From positions 2,112,197-2,176,196 of the forward strand of contig OZ025209.1 in NCBI GenBank assembly GCA_964019055.1: a stretch of 64,000 nucleotides of DNA. The letters are read 5' to 3'. Numbering within the stretch: the first letter of the stretch is position 1; each line of letters begins with the position of its first letter. The notes under the pieces are model-generated. The model was given only the letters and a program-made list of their open reading frames with translations, was not told the DNA's origin and made no database searches. A program made the position numbers and the translations under genes. Of this stretch, positions 46,508-62,000 are shown piece by piece. Origin of the DNA: Anthopleura xanthogrammica. Taxonomy: Eukaryota > Cnidaria > Anthozoa > Actiniaria > Actiniidae.

Positions 46508-47030
46508 TCATATGCCTTCACTTTTTGACCTCAATCACCAAGCATCAGTATACAAGGGTACCTTGATTATATGGCTTTACTTTCTGACATCAATAACCAA
46601 GCATCAGTATACAAGGGTACCTTGGTTATATGCCTTCACAATTTGACCTCAATCACCAAGCATCAGTATACGAGGGTACCTTGATTATATGGCTTCACTT
46701 ACTGACCCTCAATAACCAAGCATCAGTATACAAGGGTACCTTGGTTATATGGCTTCACTTACTGACCCTCAATAACCAAGCATCAGTATATAAGTGTACC
46801 TTGGTTATATGGCTCCACTTACTGACCCTCAATAACCAAGCATCAGTATATAAGTGTACCTTGGTTATAAGGCTTCACTTACTGACCCTCAATAACCAAG
46901 CATCCGTATACAAGGGTACCTTGGTTATATGGCTCCACTTACTGACCCTCAATAACCAAGCATCAGTATATAAGTGTACCTTGGTTATATGGCTTCACTT
47001 ACTGACCCTCAATAACCAAGCATCAGTCCA
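46508..47030 (+). repeat. 60-bp tandem array
   Basis: About nine units with CATCAGTATACAAGGGTACC then TTGGTTATATGGCTTCAC. CATC starts every 60-61 bases from 46543. Each unit contains AACCAAG and CTTGGTT as a short inverted pair. Since 60 is divisible by 3, it leaves an open frame (46630-47079) that has no sign of being a gene. Diverged monomers of the larger satellite lie on both sides. Confidence 0.95.
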
Positions 47031-50000
47031 CCAAAACCTTGGGCTATATAGTCCATGCGTTTTGCCCAAAAATAACTGAAAATAATAGAATTCTAAAAAT
47101 GTACACGAGATAGATTGGATGAAAAAAGATGTGAAAATGAGCCAAAATCGATCAAACCATGGGCTATAGTCCATGCTTTTTGCCCGAAAATGGCAAAAAA
47201 TGACCTATTTTGCATTCTTCATAAATAATAATTTTGAAAAAGGTGTGAAAATGAACCAAAATCGATCAAAACTATGGGCTATAGTCCATGCTTTTTGCCC
47301 GAAAATGGCCAAAAATGACCTATTTTGCATTCTTCATAAATAATTAATAATTTTGAAAAACGTGTGAAAATGAACCAAAATCGATCAAAACCATGGGCTA
47401 TAGTCCATGCTTTTTGCCCGAAAATGGCCAAAAATGACCTATTTTGCATTCTTCATAATTCTGAAAAAGGTGTGAAAATGAGCCAAAATCGATCAAAACC
47501 ATGGGCTATAGTCCATGCTTTTTGCCCGAAAATGGCCAAAAATGACCTATTTTACACTCTTCATAAATAATTAATAATTTTGAAAAAGGTGTGAAAATGA
47601 ACCAAAATCGATCAAAACCATGGGCTATAGTCCATGCTTTTTGCCCGAAAATGGCCAAAAATGACCTATTTTGCATTCTTCATAAATAATTAATAATTTT
47701 GAAAAACGTGTGAAAATGAACCAAAATCGATCAAAACCATGGGCTATAGTCCATGCTTTTTGCCCGAAAATGGCCAAAAATGACCTATTTTGCACTCTTC
47801 ATAATTTTGAAAAAAGTGTGAAAATGAGCCAAAATCGATCAAAACCATGGGCTATAGTCCATGCTTTTCGCCCGAAAATGGCAAAAAATGACCTATTTGG
47901 CATTCTTCATAATTTTGAAAAAGGTGTGAAAATGAGCCAAAATCGATCAAAACCATGGGCTATAGTCCATGCTTTTTGCCCGAAAATGGCCAAAAATGAC
48001 CTATTTTGTATTCTTCATAAATAATTAATAATTTTGAAAAACGTGTGAAAATGAACCAAAATCGATCAAAACCATGGGCTATAGTCCATGCTTTTTGCCC
48101 GAAAATGGCCAAAAATGACCTATTTTGCATTCTTCATAATTTTGAAAAAGGTGTGAAAATGAGCCAAAATCGATCAAAACCATGGGCTATAGTCCATGCT
48201 TTTCGCCAGAAAATGGCAAAAAATGACCTATTTTGCATTCTTCATAATTCTGAAAAAGGTGTGAAAATGAGCCAAAATCGATCAAAACCATGGGCTATAG
48301 TCCATGCTTTTTGCCCGAAAATGGCCAAAAATGACCTATTTTACACTCTTCATAAATAATTAATAATTCTGAAAAACGTGTGAAAATGAACCAAAATCGA
48401 TCAAAACCATGGGCTATAGTCCATGCTTTTTGCCCGAAAATGGCCAAAAATGACCTATTTTGCATTCTTCATAATTCTGAAAAAGGTATGAAAATGAGCC
48501 AAAATCGATCAAAACTATGGGCTATAGTCCATGCTTTTTGCACGAAAATGGCCAAAAATCACCTATTTTGCATTCTTCATAATTCTGAAAAACGTGTGAA
48601 AATGAGCCAAAATCGATCAAAACCATGGGCTATAGTCCATGCTTTTTGCCCGAAAATGGCCAAAAATGACCTATTTTGTATTCTTCATAAATAATTAATA
48701 ATTTTGAAAAAGGTGTGAAAATGAACCAAAATCGATCAAAACCATGGGCTATATAGTCCATGCTTTTTGCACGAAAATGGCCAAAAATGACCTATTTTGC
48801 ACTCTTCATAAATAATTAATAATTTTGAAAAAGGTGTGAAAATGAACCAAAATCGATCAAAACCATGGGCTATAGTCCATGCTTTTTGCACGAAAATGGC
48901 CAAAAATGACCTATTTTGCATTCTTTATAATTCTGAAAAAGGTGTGAAAATGAGCCAAAATCGATCAAAACCATGGGCTATAGTCCATGCTTTTTGCCCG
49001 AAAATGGCAAAAAATGACCTATTTTGTATTCTTCATAAATAATTAATAATTTTGAAAAAGGTGTGAAAATGAACCAAAATCGATCAAAACCATGGGCTAT
49101 ATAGTCCATGCTTTTTGCACGAAAATGGCCAAAAATGACCTATTTTGCGCTCTTCATAAATAATTAATAATTCTGAAAAAGGTGTGAAAATGAACCAAAA
49201 TCGATCAAAACCATGGGCTATAGTCCATGCTTTTCGCCCGAAAATGGCAAAAAATGACCTATTTGGCATTTTTCATAATTTTGAAAAAGGTGTGAAAATG
49301 AGCCAAAATCGATCAAAACCATGGGCCTTTTGCCCGAAAATGGCCAAAGATGACCTATTTTGCATTCTTCATAAATAATTAATAATTTTGAAAAAGGTGT
49401 GAAAATGAGCCAAAATCGATCAAAACCATGGGCTATAGTCCATGCTTTTTGCCCGAAAATGGCCAAAAATGACCTATTTTACACTCTTCATAAATAATTA
49501 ATAATTTTGAAAAAGGTGTGAAAATGAACCAAAATCGATCAAAACCATGGGCTATAGTCCATGCTTTTTGCCCGAAAATGGCCAAAAATGACCTATTTTG
49601 CATTCTTCATAAATAATTAATAATTTTGAAAAACGTGTGAAAATGAACCAAAATCGATCAAAACCATGGGCTATAGTCCATGCTTTTTGCCCGAAAATGG
49701 CCAAAAATGACCTATTTTGCATTCTTCATAATTCTGAAAAAGGTGTGAAAATGAGCCAAAATCGATCAAAACCATGGGCTATAGTCCATGCTTTTTGCCC
49801 GAAAATGGCCAAAAATGACCTATTTTGTATTCTTCATAAATAATTAATAATTTTGAAAAAGGTGTGAAAATGAACCAAAATCGATCAAAACCATGGGCTA
49901 TATAGTCCATGCTTTTTGCACGAAAATGGCCAAAAATGACCTATTTTGCACTCTTCATAAATAATTAATAATTCTGAAAAAGGTGTGAAAATGAACCAAA

Positions 50001-53000
50001 ATCGATCAAAACTATGGGCTATAGTCCATGCTTTTTGCCCGAAAATGGCCAAAAATGACCTATTTTGCATTCTTCATAAATAATTAATAATTTTGAAAAA
50101 CGTGTGAAAACGAGCCAAAATCGATCAAAACTATGGGCTATAGTCCATGCTTTTTGCACGAAAATGGCCAAAAATGACCTATTTTGCATTCTTCATAATT
50201 CTGAAAAACGTGTGAAAATGAGCCAAAATCGATCAAAACCATGGGCTATAGTCCATGCTTTTTGCCCGAAAATGGCCAAAAATGACCTATTTTGTATTCT
50301 TCATAAATAATTAATAATTTTGAAAAAGGTGTGAAAATGAACCAAAATCGATCAAAACCATGGGCTATATAGTCCATGCTTTTTGCACGAAAATGGCCAA
50401 AAATGACCTATTTTGCACTCTTCATAAATAATTAATAATTCTGAAAAAGGTGTGAAAATGAACCAAAATCGATCAAAACTATTGGCTATAGTCCATGCTT
50501 TTTGCCCGAAAATGGCCAAAAATGACCTATTTTGCATTCTTCATAAATAATTAATAATTTTGAAAAACGTGTGAAAACGAGCCAAAATCGATCAAAACCA
50601 TGGGCTATAGTCCATGCTTTTCGCCAGAAAATGGCAAAAAAAGGCCTATTTTGCATTCTTCATAATTCTGAAAAAGGTGTGAAAATGAGCCAAAATCGAT
50701 CAAAACCATGGGCTATAGTCCATGCTTTTTGCCCGAAAATGGCCAAAAATGACCTATTTTACACTCTTCATAAATAATTAATAATTCTGAAAAACGTGTG
50801 AAAATGAACCAAAATCGATCAAAACCATGGGCTATAGTCAATGCTTTTCGCCAGAAAATGGCAAAAAATGACCTATTTTGCATTCTTCATAATTCTGAAA
50901 AAGGTGTGAAAATGAGCCAAAATCGATCAAAACCATGGGCTATAGTCCATGCTTTTTGCCCGAAAATGGCCAAAAATGACCTATTTTACACTCTTCATAA
51001 ATAATTAATAATTCTGAAAAACGTGTGAAAATGAACCAAAATCGATCAAAACCATGGGCTATAGTCCATGCTTTTTGCCCGAAAATGGCCAAAAATGACC
51101 TATTTTGCATTCTTCATAATTCTGAAAAAGGTATGAAAATGAGCCAAAATCGATCAAAACTATGGGCTATAGTCCATGCTTTTTGCACGAAAATGGCCAA
51201 AAATCACCTATTTTGCATTCTTCATAATTCTGAAAAACGTGTGAAAATGAGCCAAAATCGATCAAAACCATGGGCTATAGTCCATGCTTTTTGCCCGAAA
51301 ATGGCCAAAAATGACCTATTTTGTATTCTTCATAAATAATTAATAATTTTGAAAAAGGTGTGAAAATGAACCAAAATCGATCAAAACCATGGGCTATATA
51401 GTCCATGCTTTTTGCACGAAAATGGCCAAAAATGACCTATTTTGCACTCTTCATAAATAATTAATAATTTTGAAAAAGGTGTGAAAATGAACCAAAATCG
51501 ATCAAAACCATGGGCTATAGTCCATGCTTTTTGCACGAAAATGGCCAAAAATGACCTATTTTGCATTCTTTATAATTCTGAAAAAGGTGTGAAAATGAGC
51601 CAAAATCGATCAAAACCATGGGCTATAGTCCATGCTTTTTGCCCGAAAATGGCAAAAAATGACCTATTTTGTATTCTTCATAAATAATTAATAATTTTGA
51701 AAAAGGTGTGAAAATGAACCAAAATCGATCAAAACCATGGGCTATATAGTCCATGCTTTTTGCACGAAAATGGCCAAAAATGACCTATTTTGCGCTCTTC
51801 ATAAATAATTAATAATTCTGAAAAAGGTGTGAAAATGAACCAAAATCGATCAAAACCATGGGCTATAGTCCATGCTTTTCGCCCGAAAATGGCCAAAAAT
51901 GACCTATTTTACACTCTTCATAAATAATTAATAATTCTGAAAAACGTGTGAAAATGAACCAAAATCGATCAAAACCATGGGCTATAGTCAATGCTTTTCG
52001 CCAGAAAATGGCAAAAAATGACCTATTTTGCATTCTTCATAATTCTGAAAAAGGTGTGAAAATGAGCCAAAATCGATCAAAACCATGGGCTATAGTCCAT
52101 GCTTTTTGCCCGAAAATGGCCAAAAATGACCTATTTTACACTCTTCATAAATAATTAATAATTCTGAAAAACGTGTGAAAATGAACCAAAATCGATCAAA
52201 ACCATGGGCTATAGTCCATGCTTTTTGCCCGAAAATGGCCAAAAATGACCTATTTTGCATTCTTCATAATTCTGAAAAAGGTATGAAAATGAGCCAAAAT
52301 CGATCAAAACTATGGGCTATAGTCCATGCTTTTTGCACGAAAATGGCCAAAAATCACCTATTTTGCATTCTTCATAATTCTGAAAAACGTGTGAAAATGA
52401 GCCAAAATCGATCAAAACCATGGGCTATAGTCCATGCTTTTTGCCCGAAAATGGCCAAAAATGACCTATTTTGTATTCTTCATAAATAATTAATAATTTT
52501 GAAAAAGGTGTGAAAATGAACCAAAATCGATCAAAACCATGGGCTATATAGTCCATGCTTTTTGCACGAAAATGGCCAAAAATGACCTATTTTGCACTCT
52601 TCATAAATAATTAATAATTTTGAAAAAGGTGTGAAAATGAACCAAAATCGATCAAAACCATGGGCTATAGTCCATGCTTTTTGCACGAAAATGGCCAAAA
52701 ATGACCTATTTTGCATTCTTTATAATTCTGAAAAAGGTGTGAAAATGAGCCAAAATCGATCAAAACCATGGGCTATAGTCCATGCTTTTTGCCCGAAAAT
52801 GGCAAAAAATGACCTATTTTGTATTCTTCATAAATAATTAATAATTTTGAAAAAGGTGTGAAAATGAACCAAAATCGATCAAAACCATGGGCTATATAGT
52901 CCATGCTTTTTGCACGAAAATGGCCAAAAATGACCTATTTTGCGCTCTTCATAAATAATTAATAATTCTGAAAAAGGTGTGAAAATGAACCAAAATCGAT

Positions 53001-56000
53001 CAAAACCATGGGCTATAGTCCATGCTTTTCGCCCGAAAATGGCAAAAAATGACCTATTTGGCATTTTTCATAATTTTGAAAAAGGTGTGAAAATGAGCCA
53101 AAATCGATCAAAACCATGGGCCTTTTGCCCGAAAATGGCCAAAGATGACCTATTTTGCATTCTTCATAAATAATTAATAATTTTGAAAAAGGTGTGAAAA
53201 TGAGCCAAAATCGATCAAAACCATGGGCTATAGTCCATGCTTTTTGCCCGAAAATGGCCAAAAATGACCTATTTTACACTCTTCATAAATAATTAATAAT
53301 TTTGAAAAAGGTGTGAAAATGAACCAAAATCGATCAAAACCATGGGCTATAGTCCATGCTTTTTGCCCGAAAATGGCCAAAAATGACCTATTTTGCATTC
53401 TTCATAAATAATTAATAATTTTGAAAAACGTGTGAAAATGAACCAAAATCGATCAAAACCATGGGCTATATAGTCCATGCTTTTTGCCCGAAAATGGCCA
53501 AAAATGACCTATTTTGCATTCTTCATAATTCTGAAAAAGGTGTGAAAATGAGCCAAAATCGATCAAAACCATGGGCTATAGTCCATGCTTTTTGCCCGAA
53601 AATGGCCAAAAATGACCTATTTTGTATTCTTCATAAATAATTAATAATTTTGAAAAAGGTGTGAAAATGAACCAAAATCGATCAAAACCATGGGCTATAT
53701 AGTCCATGCTTTTTGCACGAAAATGGCCAAAAATGACCTATTTTGCACTCTTCATAAATAATTAATAATTCTGAAAAAGGTGTGAAAATGAACCAAAATC
53801 GATCAAAACTATGGGCTATAGTCCATGCTTTTTGCCCGAAAATGGCCAAAAATGACCTATTTTGCATTCTTCATAAATAATTAATAATTTTGAAAAACGT
53901 GTGAAAACGAGCCAAAATCGATCAAAACTATGGGCTATAGTCCATGCTTTTTGCACGAAAATGGCCAAAAATGACCTATTTTGCATTCTTCATAATTCTG
54001 AAAAACGTGTGAAAATGAGCCAAAATCGATCAAAACCATGGGCTATAGTCCATGCTTTTTGCCCGAAAATGGCCAAAAATGACCTATTTTGTATTCTTCA
54101 TAAATAATTAATAATTTTGAAAAAGGTGTGAAAATGAACCAAAATCGATCAAAACCATGGGCTATATAGTCCATGCTTTTTGCACGAAAATGGCCAAAAA
54201 TGACCTATTTTGCACTCTTCATAAATAATTAATAATTCTGAAAAAGGTGTGAAAATGAACCAAAATCGATCAAAACTATTGGCTATAGTCCATGCTTTTT
54301 GCCCGAAAATGGCCAAAAATGACCTATTTTGCATTCTTCATAAATAATTAATAATTTTGAAAAACGTGTGAAAACGAGCCAAAATCGATCAAAACCATGG
54401 GCTATAGTCCATGCTTTTCGCCAGAAAATGGCAAAAAAAGGCCTATTTTGCATTCTTCATAATTCTGAAAAAGGTGTGAAAATGAGCCAAAATCGATCAA
54501 AACCATGGGCTATAGTCCATGCTTTTTGCCCGAAAATGGCCAAAAATGACCTATTTTACACTCTTCATAAATAATTAATAATTCTGAAAAACGTGTGAAA
54601 ATGAACCAAAATCGATCAAAACCATGGGCTATAGTCAATGCTTTTTGCCCGAAAATGGCCAAAAATGACCTATTTTGCATTCTTCATAATTCTGAAAAAG
54701 GTGTGAAAATGAGCCAAAATCGATCAAAACTATGGGCTATAGTCCATGCTTTTTGCACGAAAATGGCCAAAAATGACCTATTTTGCATTCTTCATAAATA
54801 ATTAATAATTTTGAAAAACGTGTGAAAATGAACCAAAATCGATCAAAACCATGGGCTATAGTCCATGCTTTTTGCCCGAAAATGGCCAAAAATGACCTAT
54901 TTTGCATTCTTCATAATTCTGAAAAAGGTGTGAAAATGAGCCAAAATCGATCAAAACCATGGGCTATAGTCCATGCTTTTTGCCCGAAAATGGCCAAAAA
55001 TGACCTATTTTACACTCTTCATAAATAATTAATAATTTTGAAAAAGGTGTGAAAATGAACCAAAATCGATCAAAACCATGGGCTATAGTCCATGCTTTTT
55101 GCCCGAAAATGGCCAAAAATGACCTATTTTGCATTCTTCATAAATAATTAATAATTTTGAAAAACGTGTGAAAATGAACCAAAATCGATCAAAACCATGG
55201 GCTATAGTCCATGCTTTTTGCCCGAAAATGGCCAAAAATGACCTATTTTGCACTCTTCATAATTTTGAAAAAAGTGTGAAAATGAGCCAAAATCGATCAA
55301 AACCATGGGCTATAGTCCATGCTTTTCGCCCGAAAATGGCAAAAAATGACCTATTTGGCATTCTTCATAATTTTGAAAAAGGTGTGAAAATGAGCCAAAA
55401 TCGATCAAAACCATGGGCTATAGTCCATGCTTTTTGCCCGAAAATGGCCAAAAATGACCTATTTTGTATTCTTCATAAATAATTAATAATTTTGAAAAAC
55501 GTGTGAAAATGAACCAAAATCGATCAAAACCATGGGCTATAGTCCATGCTTTTTGCCCGAAAATGGCCAAAAATGACCTATTTTGCATTCTTCATAATTT
55601 TGAAAAAGGTGTGAAAATGAGCCAAAATCGATCAAAACCATGGGCTATAGTCCATGCTTTTCGCCAGAAAATGGCAAAAAATGACCTATTTTGCATTCTT
55701 CATAATTCTGAAAAAGGTGTGAAAATGAGCCAAAATCGATCAAAACCATGGGCTATAGTCCATGCTTTTTGCCCGAAAATGGCCAAAAATGACCTATTTT
55801 ACACTCTTCATAAATAATTAATAATTCTGAAAAACGTGTGAAAATGAACCAAAATCGATCAAAACCATGGGCTATAGTCCATGCTTTTTGCCCGAAAATG
55901 GCCAAAAATGACCTATTTTGCATTCTTCATAATTCTGAAAAAGGTATGAAAATGAGCCAAAATCGATCAAAACTATGGGCTATAGTCCATGCTTTTTGCA

Positions 56001-59000
56001 CGAAAATGGCCAAAAATCACCTATTTTGCATTCTTCATAATTCTGAAAAACGTGTGAAAATGAGCCAAAATCGATCAAAACCATGGGCTATAGTCCATGC
56101 TTTTTGCCCGAAAATGGCCAAAAATGACCTATTTTGTATTCTTCATAAATAATTAATAATTTTGAAAAAGGTGTGAAAATGAACCAAAATCGATCAAAAC
56201 CATGGGCTATATAGTCCATGCTTTTTGCACGAAAATGGCCAAAAATGACCTATTTTGCACTCTTCATAAATAATTAATAATTTTGAAAAAGGTGTGAAAA
56301 TGAACCAAAATCGATCAAAACCATGGGCTATAGTCCATGCTTTTTGCACGAAAATGGCCAAAAATGACCTATTTTGCATTCTTTATAATTCTGAAAAAGG
56401 TGTGAAAATGAGCCAAAATCGATCAAAACCATGGGCTATAGTCCATGCTTTTTGCCCGAAAATGGCAAAAAATGACCTATTTTGTATTCTTCATAAATAA
56501 TTAATAATTTTGAAAAAGGTGTGAAAATGAACCAAAATCGATCAAAACCATGGGCTATATAGTCCATGCTTTTTGCACGAAAATGGCCAAAAATGACCTA
56601 TTTTGCGCTCTTCATAAATAATTAATAATTCTGAAAAAGGTGTGAAAATGAACCAAAATCGATCAAAACCATGGGCTATAGTCCATGCTTTTCGCCCGAA
56701 AATGGCAAAAAATGACCTATTTGGCATTTTTCATAATTTTGAAAAAGGTGTGAAAATGAGCCAAAATCGATCAAAACCATGGGCCTTTTGCCCGAAAATG
56801 GCCAAAGATGACCTATTTTGCATTCTTCATAAATAATTAATAATTTTGAAAAAGGTGTGAAAATGAGCCAAAATCGATCAAAACCATGGGCTATAGTCCA
56901 TGCTTTTTGCCCGAAAATGGCCAAAAATGACCTATTTTACACTCTTCATAAATAATTAATAATTTTGAAAAAGGTGTGAAAATGAACCAAAATCGATCAA
57001 AACCATGGGCTATAGTCCATGCTTTTTGCCCGAAAATGGCCAAAAATGACCTATTTTGCATTCTTCATAAATAATTAATAATTTTGAAAAACGTGTGAAA
57101 ATGAACCAAAATCGATCAAAACCATGGGCTATAGTCCATGCTTTTTGCCCGAAAATGGCCAAAAATGACCTATTTTGCATTCTTCATAATTCTGAAAAAG
57201 GTGTGAAAATGAGCCAAAATCGATCAAAACCATGGGCTATAGTCCATGCTTTTTGCCCGAAAATGGCCAAAAATGACCTATTTTGTATTCTTCATAAATA
57301 ATTAATAATTTTGAAAAAGGTGTGAAAATGAACCAAAATCGATCAAAACCATGGGCTATATAGTCCATGCTTTTTGCACGAAAATGGCCAAAAATGACCT
57401 ATTTTGCACTCTTCATAAATAATTAATAATTCTGAAAAAGGTGTGAAAATGAACCAAAATCGATCAAAACTATGGGCTATAGTCCATGCTTTTTGCCCGA
57501 AAATGGCCAAAAATGACCTATTTTGCATTCTTCATAAATAATTAATAATTTTGAAAAACGTGTGAAAACGAGCCAAAATCGATCAAAACTATGGGCTATA
57601 GTCCATGCTTTTTGCACGAAAATGGCCAAAAATGACCTATTTTGCATTCTTCATAATTCTGAAAAACGTGTGAAAATGAGCCAAAATCGATCAAAACCAT
57701 GGGCTATAGTCCATGCTTTTTGCCCGAAAATGGCCAAAAATGACCTATTTTGTATTCTTCATAAATAATTAATAATTTTGAAAAAGGTGTGAAAATGAAC
57801 CAAAATCGATCAAAACCATGGGCTATATAGTCCATGCTTTTTGCACGAAAATGGCCAAAAATGACCTATTTTGCACTCTTCATAAATAATTAATAATTCT
57901 GAAAAAGGTGTGAAAATGAACCAAAATCGATCAAAACTATTGGCTATAGTCCATGCTTTTTGCCCGAAAATGGCCAAAAATGACCTATTTTGCATTCTTC
58001 ATAAATAATTAATAATTTTGAAAAACGTGTGAAAACGAGCCAAAATCGATCAAAACCATGGGCTATAGTCCATGCTTTTCGCCAGAAAATGGCAAAAAAA
58101 GGCCTATTTTGCATTCTTCATAATTCTGAAAAAGGTGTGAAAATGAGCCAAAATCGATCAAAACCATGGGCTATAGTCCATGCTTTTTGCCCGAAAATGG
58201 CCAAAAATGACCTATTTTACACTCTTCATAAATAATTAATAATTCTGAAAAACGTGTGAAAATGAACCAAAATCGATCAAAACCATGGGCTATAGTCAAT
58301 GCTTTTCGCCAAAAAATGGCAAAAAATGACCTATTTTGCATTCTTCATAATTCTGAAAAAGGTGTGAAAATGAGCCAAAATCGATCAAAACCATGGGCTA
58401 TAGTCCATGCTTTTTGCCCGAAAATGGCCAAAAATGACCTATTTTACACTCTTCATAAATAATTAATAATTCTGAAAAACGTGTGAAAATGAACCAAAAT
58501 CGATCAAAACCATGGGCTATAGTCCATGCTTTTTGCCCGAAAATGGCCAAAAATGACCTATTTTGCATTCTTCATAATTCTGAAAAAGGTATGAAAATGA
58601 GCCAAAATCGATCAAAACTATGGGCTATAGTCCATGCTTTTTGCACGAAAATGGCCAAAAATCACCTATTTTGCATTCTTCATAATTCTGAAAAACGTGT
58701 GAAAATGAGCCAAAATCGATCAAAACCATGGGCTATAGTCCATGCTTTTTGCCCGAAAATGGCCAAAAATGACCTATTTTGTATTCTTCATAAATAATTA
58801 ATAATTTTGAAAAAGGTGTGAAAATGAACCAAAATCGATCAAAACCATGGGCTATATAGTCCATGCTTTTTGCACGAAAATGGCCAAAAATGACCTATTT
58901 TGCACTCTTCATAAATAATTAATAATTTTGAAAAAGGTGTGAAAATGAACCAAAATCGATCAAAACCATGGGCTATAGTCCATGCTTTTTGCACGAAAAT

Positions 59001-62000
59001 GGCCAAAAATGACCTATTTTGCATTCTTTATAATTCTGAAAAAGGTGTGAAAATGAGCCAAAATCGATCAAAACCATGGGCTATAGTCCATGCTTTTTGC
59101 CCGAAAATGGCAAAAAATGACCTATTTTGTATTCTTCATAAATAATTAATAATTTTGAAAAAGGTGTGAAAATGAACCAAAATCGATCAAAACCATGGGC
59201 TATATAGTCCATGCTTTTTGCACGAAAATGGCCAAAAATGACCTATTTTGCGCTCTTCATAAATAATTAATAATTCTGAAAAAGGTGTGAAAATGAACCA
59301 AAATCGATCAAAACCATGGGCTATAGTCCATGCTTTTCGCCCGAAAATGGCAAAAAATGACCTATTTGGCATTTTTCATAATTTTGAAAAAGGTGTGAAA
59401 ATGAGCCAAAATCGATCAAAACCATGGGCCTTTTGCCCGAAAATGGCCAAAGATGACCTATTTTGCATTCTTCATAAATAATTAATAATTTTGAAAAAGG
59501 TGTGAAAATGAGCCAAAATCGATCAAAACCATGGGCTATAGTCCATGCTTTTTGCCCGAAAATGGCCAAAAATGACCTATTTTACACTCTTCATAAATAA
59601 TTAATAATTTTGAAAAAGGTGTGAAAATGAACCAAAATCGATCAAAACCATGGGCTATAGTCCATGCTTTTTGCCCGAAAATGGCCAAAAATGACCTATT
59701 TTGCATTCTTCATAAATAATTAATAATTTTGAAAAACGTGTGAAAATGAACCAAAATCGATCAAAACCATGGGCTATAGTCCATGCTTTTTGCCCGAAAA
59801 TGGCCAAAAATGACCTATTTTGCATTCTTCATAATTCTGAAAAAGGTGTGAAAATGAGCCAAAATCGATCAAAACCATGGGCTATAGTCCATGCTTTTTG
59901 CCCGAAAATGGCCAAAAATGACCTATTTTGTATTCTTCATAAATAATTAATAATTTTGAAAAAGGTGTGAAAATGAACCAAAATCGATCAAAACCATGGG
60001 CTATATAGTCCATGCTTTTTGCACGAAAATGGCCAAAAATGACCTATTTTGCACTCTTCATAAATAATTAATAATTCTGAAAAAGGTGTGAAAATGAACC
60101 AAAATCGATCAAAACTATGGGCTATAGTCCATGCTTTTTGCCCGAAAATGGCCAAAAATGACCTATTTTGCATTCTTCATAAATAATTAATAATTTTGAA
60201 AAACGTGTGAAAACGAGCCAAAATCGATCAAAACTATGGGCTATAGTCCATGCTTTTTGCACGAAAATGGCCAAAAATGACCTATTTTGCATTCTTCATA
60301 ATTCTGAAAAACGTGTGAAAATGAGCCAAAATCGATCAAAACCATGGGCTATAGTCCATGCTTTTTGCCCGAAAATGGCCAAAAATGACCTATTTTGTAT
60401 TCTTCATAAATAATTAATAATTTTGAAAAAGGTGTGAAAATGAACCAAAATCGATCAAAACCATGGGCTATATAGTCCATGCTTTTTGCACGAAAATGGC
60501 CAAAAATGACCTATTTTGCACTCTTCATAAATAATTAATAATTCTGAAAAAGGTGTGAAAATGAACCAAAATCGATCAAAACTATTGGCTATAGTCCATG
60601 CTTTTTGCCCGAAAATGGCCAAAAATGACCTATTTTGCATTCTTCATAAATAATTAATAATTTTGAAAAACGTGTGAAAACGAGCCAAAATCGATCAAAA
60701 CCATGGGCTATAGTCCATGCTTTTCGCCAGAAAATGGCAAAAAAAGGCCTATTTTGCATTCTTCATAATTCTGAAAAAGGTGTGAAAATGAGCCAAAATC
60801 GATCAAAACCATGGGCTATAGTCCATGCTTTTTGCCCGAAAATGGCCAAAAATGACCTATTTTACACTCTTCATAAATAATTAATAATTCTGAAAAACGT
60901 GTGAAAATGAACCAAAATCGATCAAAACCATGGGCTATAGTCAATGCTTTTTGCCCGAAAATGGCCAAAAATGACCTATTTTGCATTCTTCATAATTCTG
61001 AAAAAGGTGTGAAAATGAGCCAAAATCGATCAAAACTATGGGCTATAGTCCATGCTTTTTGCACGAAAATGGCCAAAAATGACCTATTTTGCATTCTTCA
61101 TAATTCTGAAAAACGTGTGAAAATGAGCCAAAATCGATCAAAACCATGGGCTATAGTCCATGCTCTTTGCCCGAAAATGGCCAAAAATGACCTATTTTGC
61201 ATTCTTCATAAATAATTAATAATTTTGAAAAACGTGTGAAAACGAGCCAAAATCGATCAAAACTATGGGCTATAGTCCATGCTTTTTGCACGAAAATGGC
61301 CAAAAATGACCTATTTTGCATTCTTCATAATTCTGAAAAACGTGTGAAAATGAGCCAAAATCGATCAAAACCATGGGCTATAGTCCATGCTTTTTGCCCG
61401 AAAATGGCCAAAAATGACCTATTTTGTATTCTTCATAAATAATTAATAATTTTGAAAAAGGTGTGAAAATGAACCAAAATCGATCAAAACCATGGGCTAT
61501 ATAGTCCATGCTTTTTGCACGAAAATGGCCAAAAATGACCTATTTTGCACTCTTCATAAATAATTAATAATTCTGAAAAAGGTGTGAAAATGAACCAAAA
61601 TCGATCAAAACTATTGGCTATAGTCCATGCTTTTTGCCCGAAAATGGCCAAAAATGACCTATTTTGCATTCTTCATAAATAATTAATAATTTTGAAAAAC
61701 GTGTGAAAACGAGCCAAAATCGATCAAAACCATGGGCTATAGTCCATGCTTTTCGCCAGAAAATGGCAAAAAAAGGCCTATTTTGCATTCTTCATAATTC
61801 TGAAAAAGGTGTGAAAATGAGCCAAAATCGATCAAAACCATGGGCTATAGTCCATGCTTTTTGCCCGAAAATGGCCAAAAATGACCTATTTTACACTCTT
61901 CATAAATAATTAATAATTCTGAAAAACGTGTGAAAATGAACCAAAATCGATCAAAACCATGGGCTATAGTCAATGCTTTTTGCCCGAAAATGGCCAAAAA

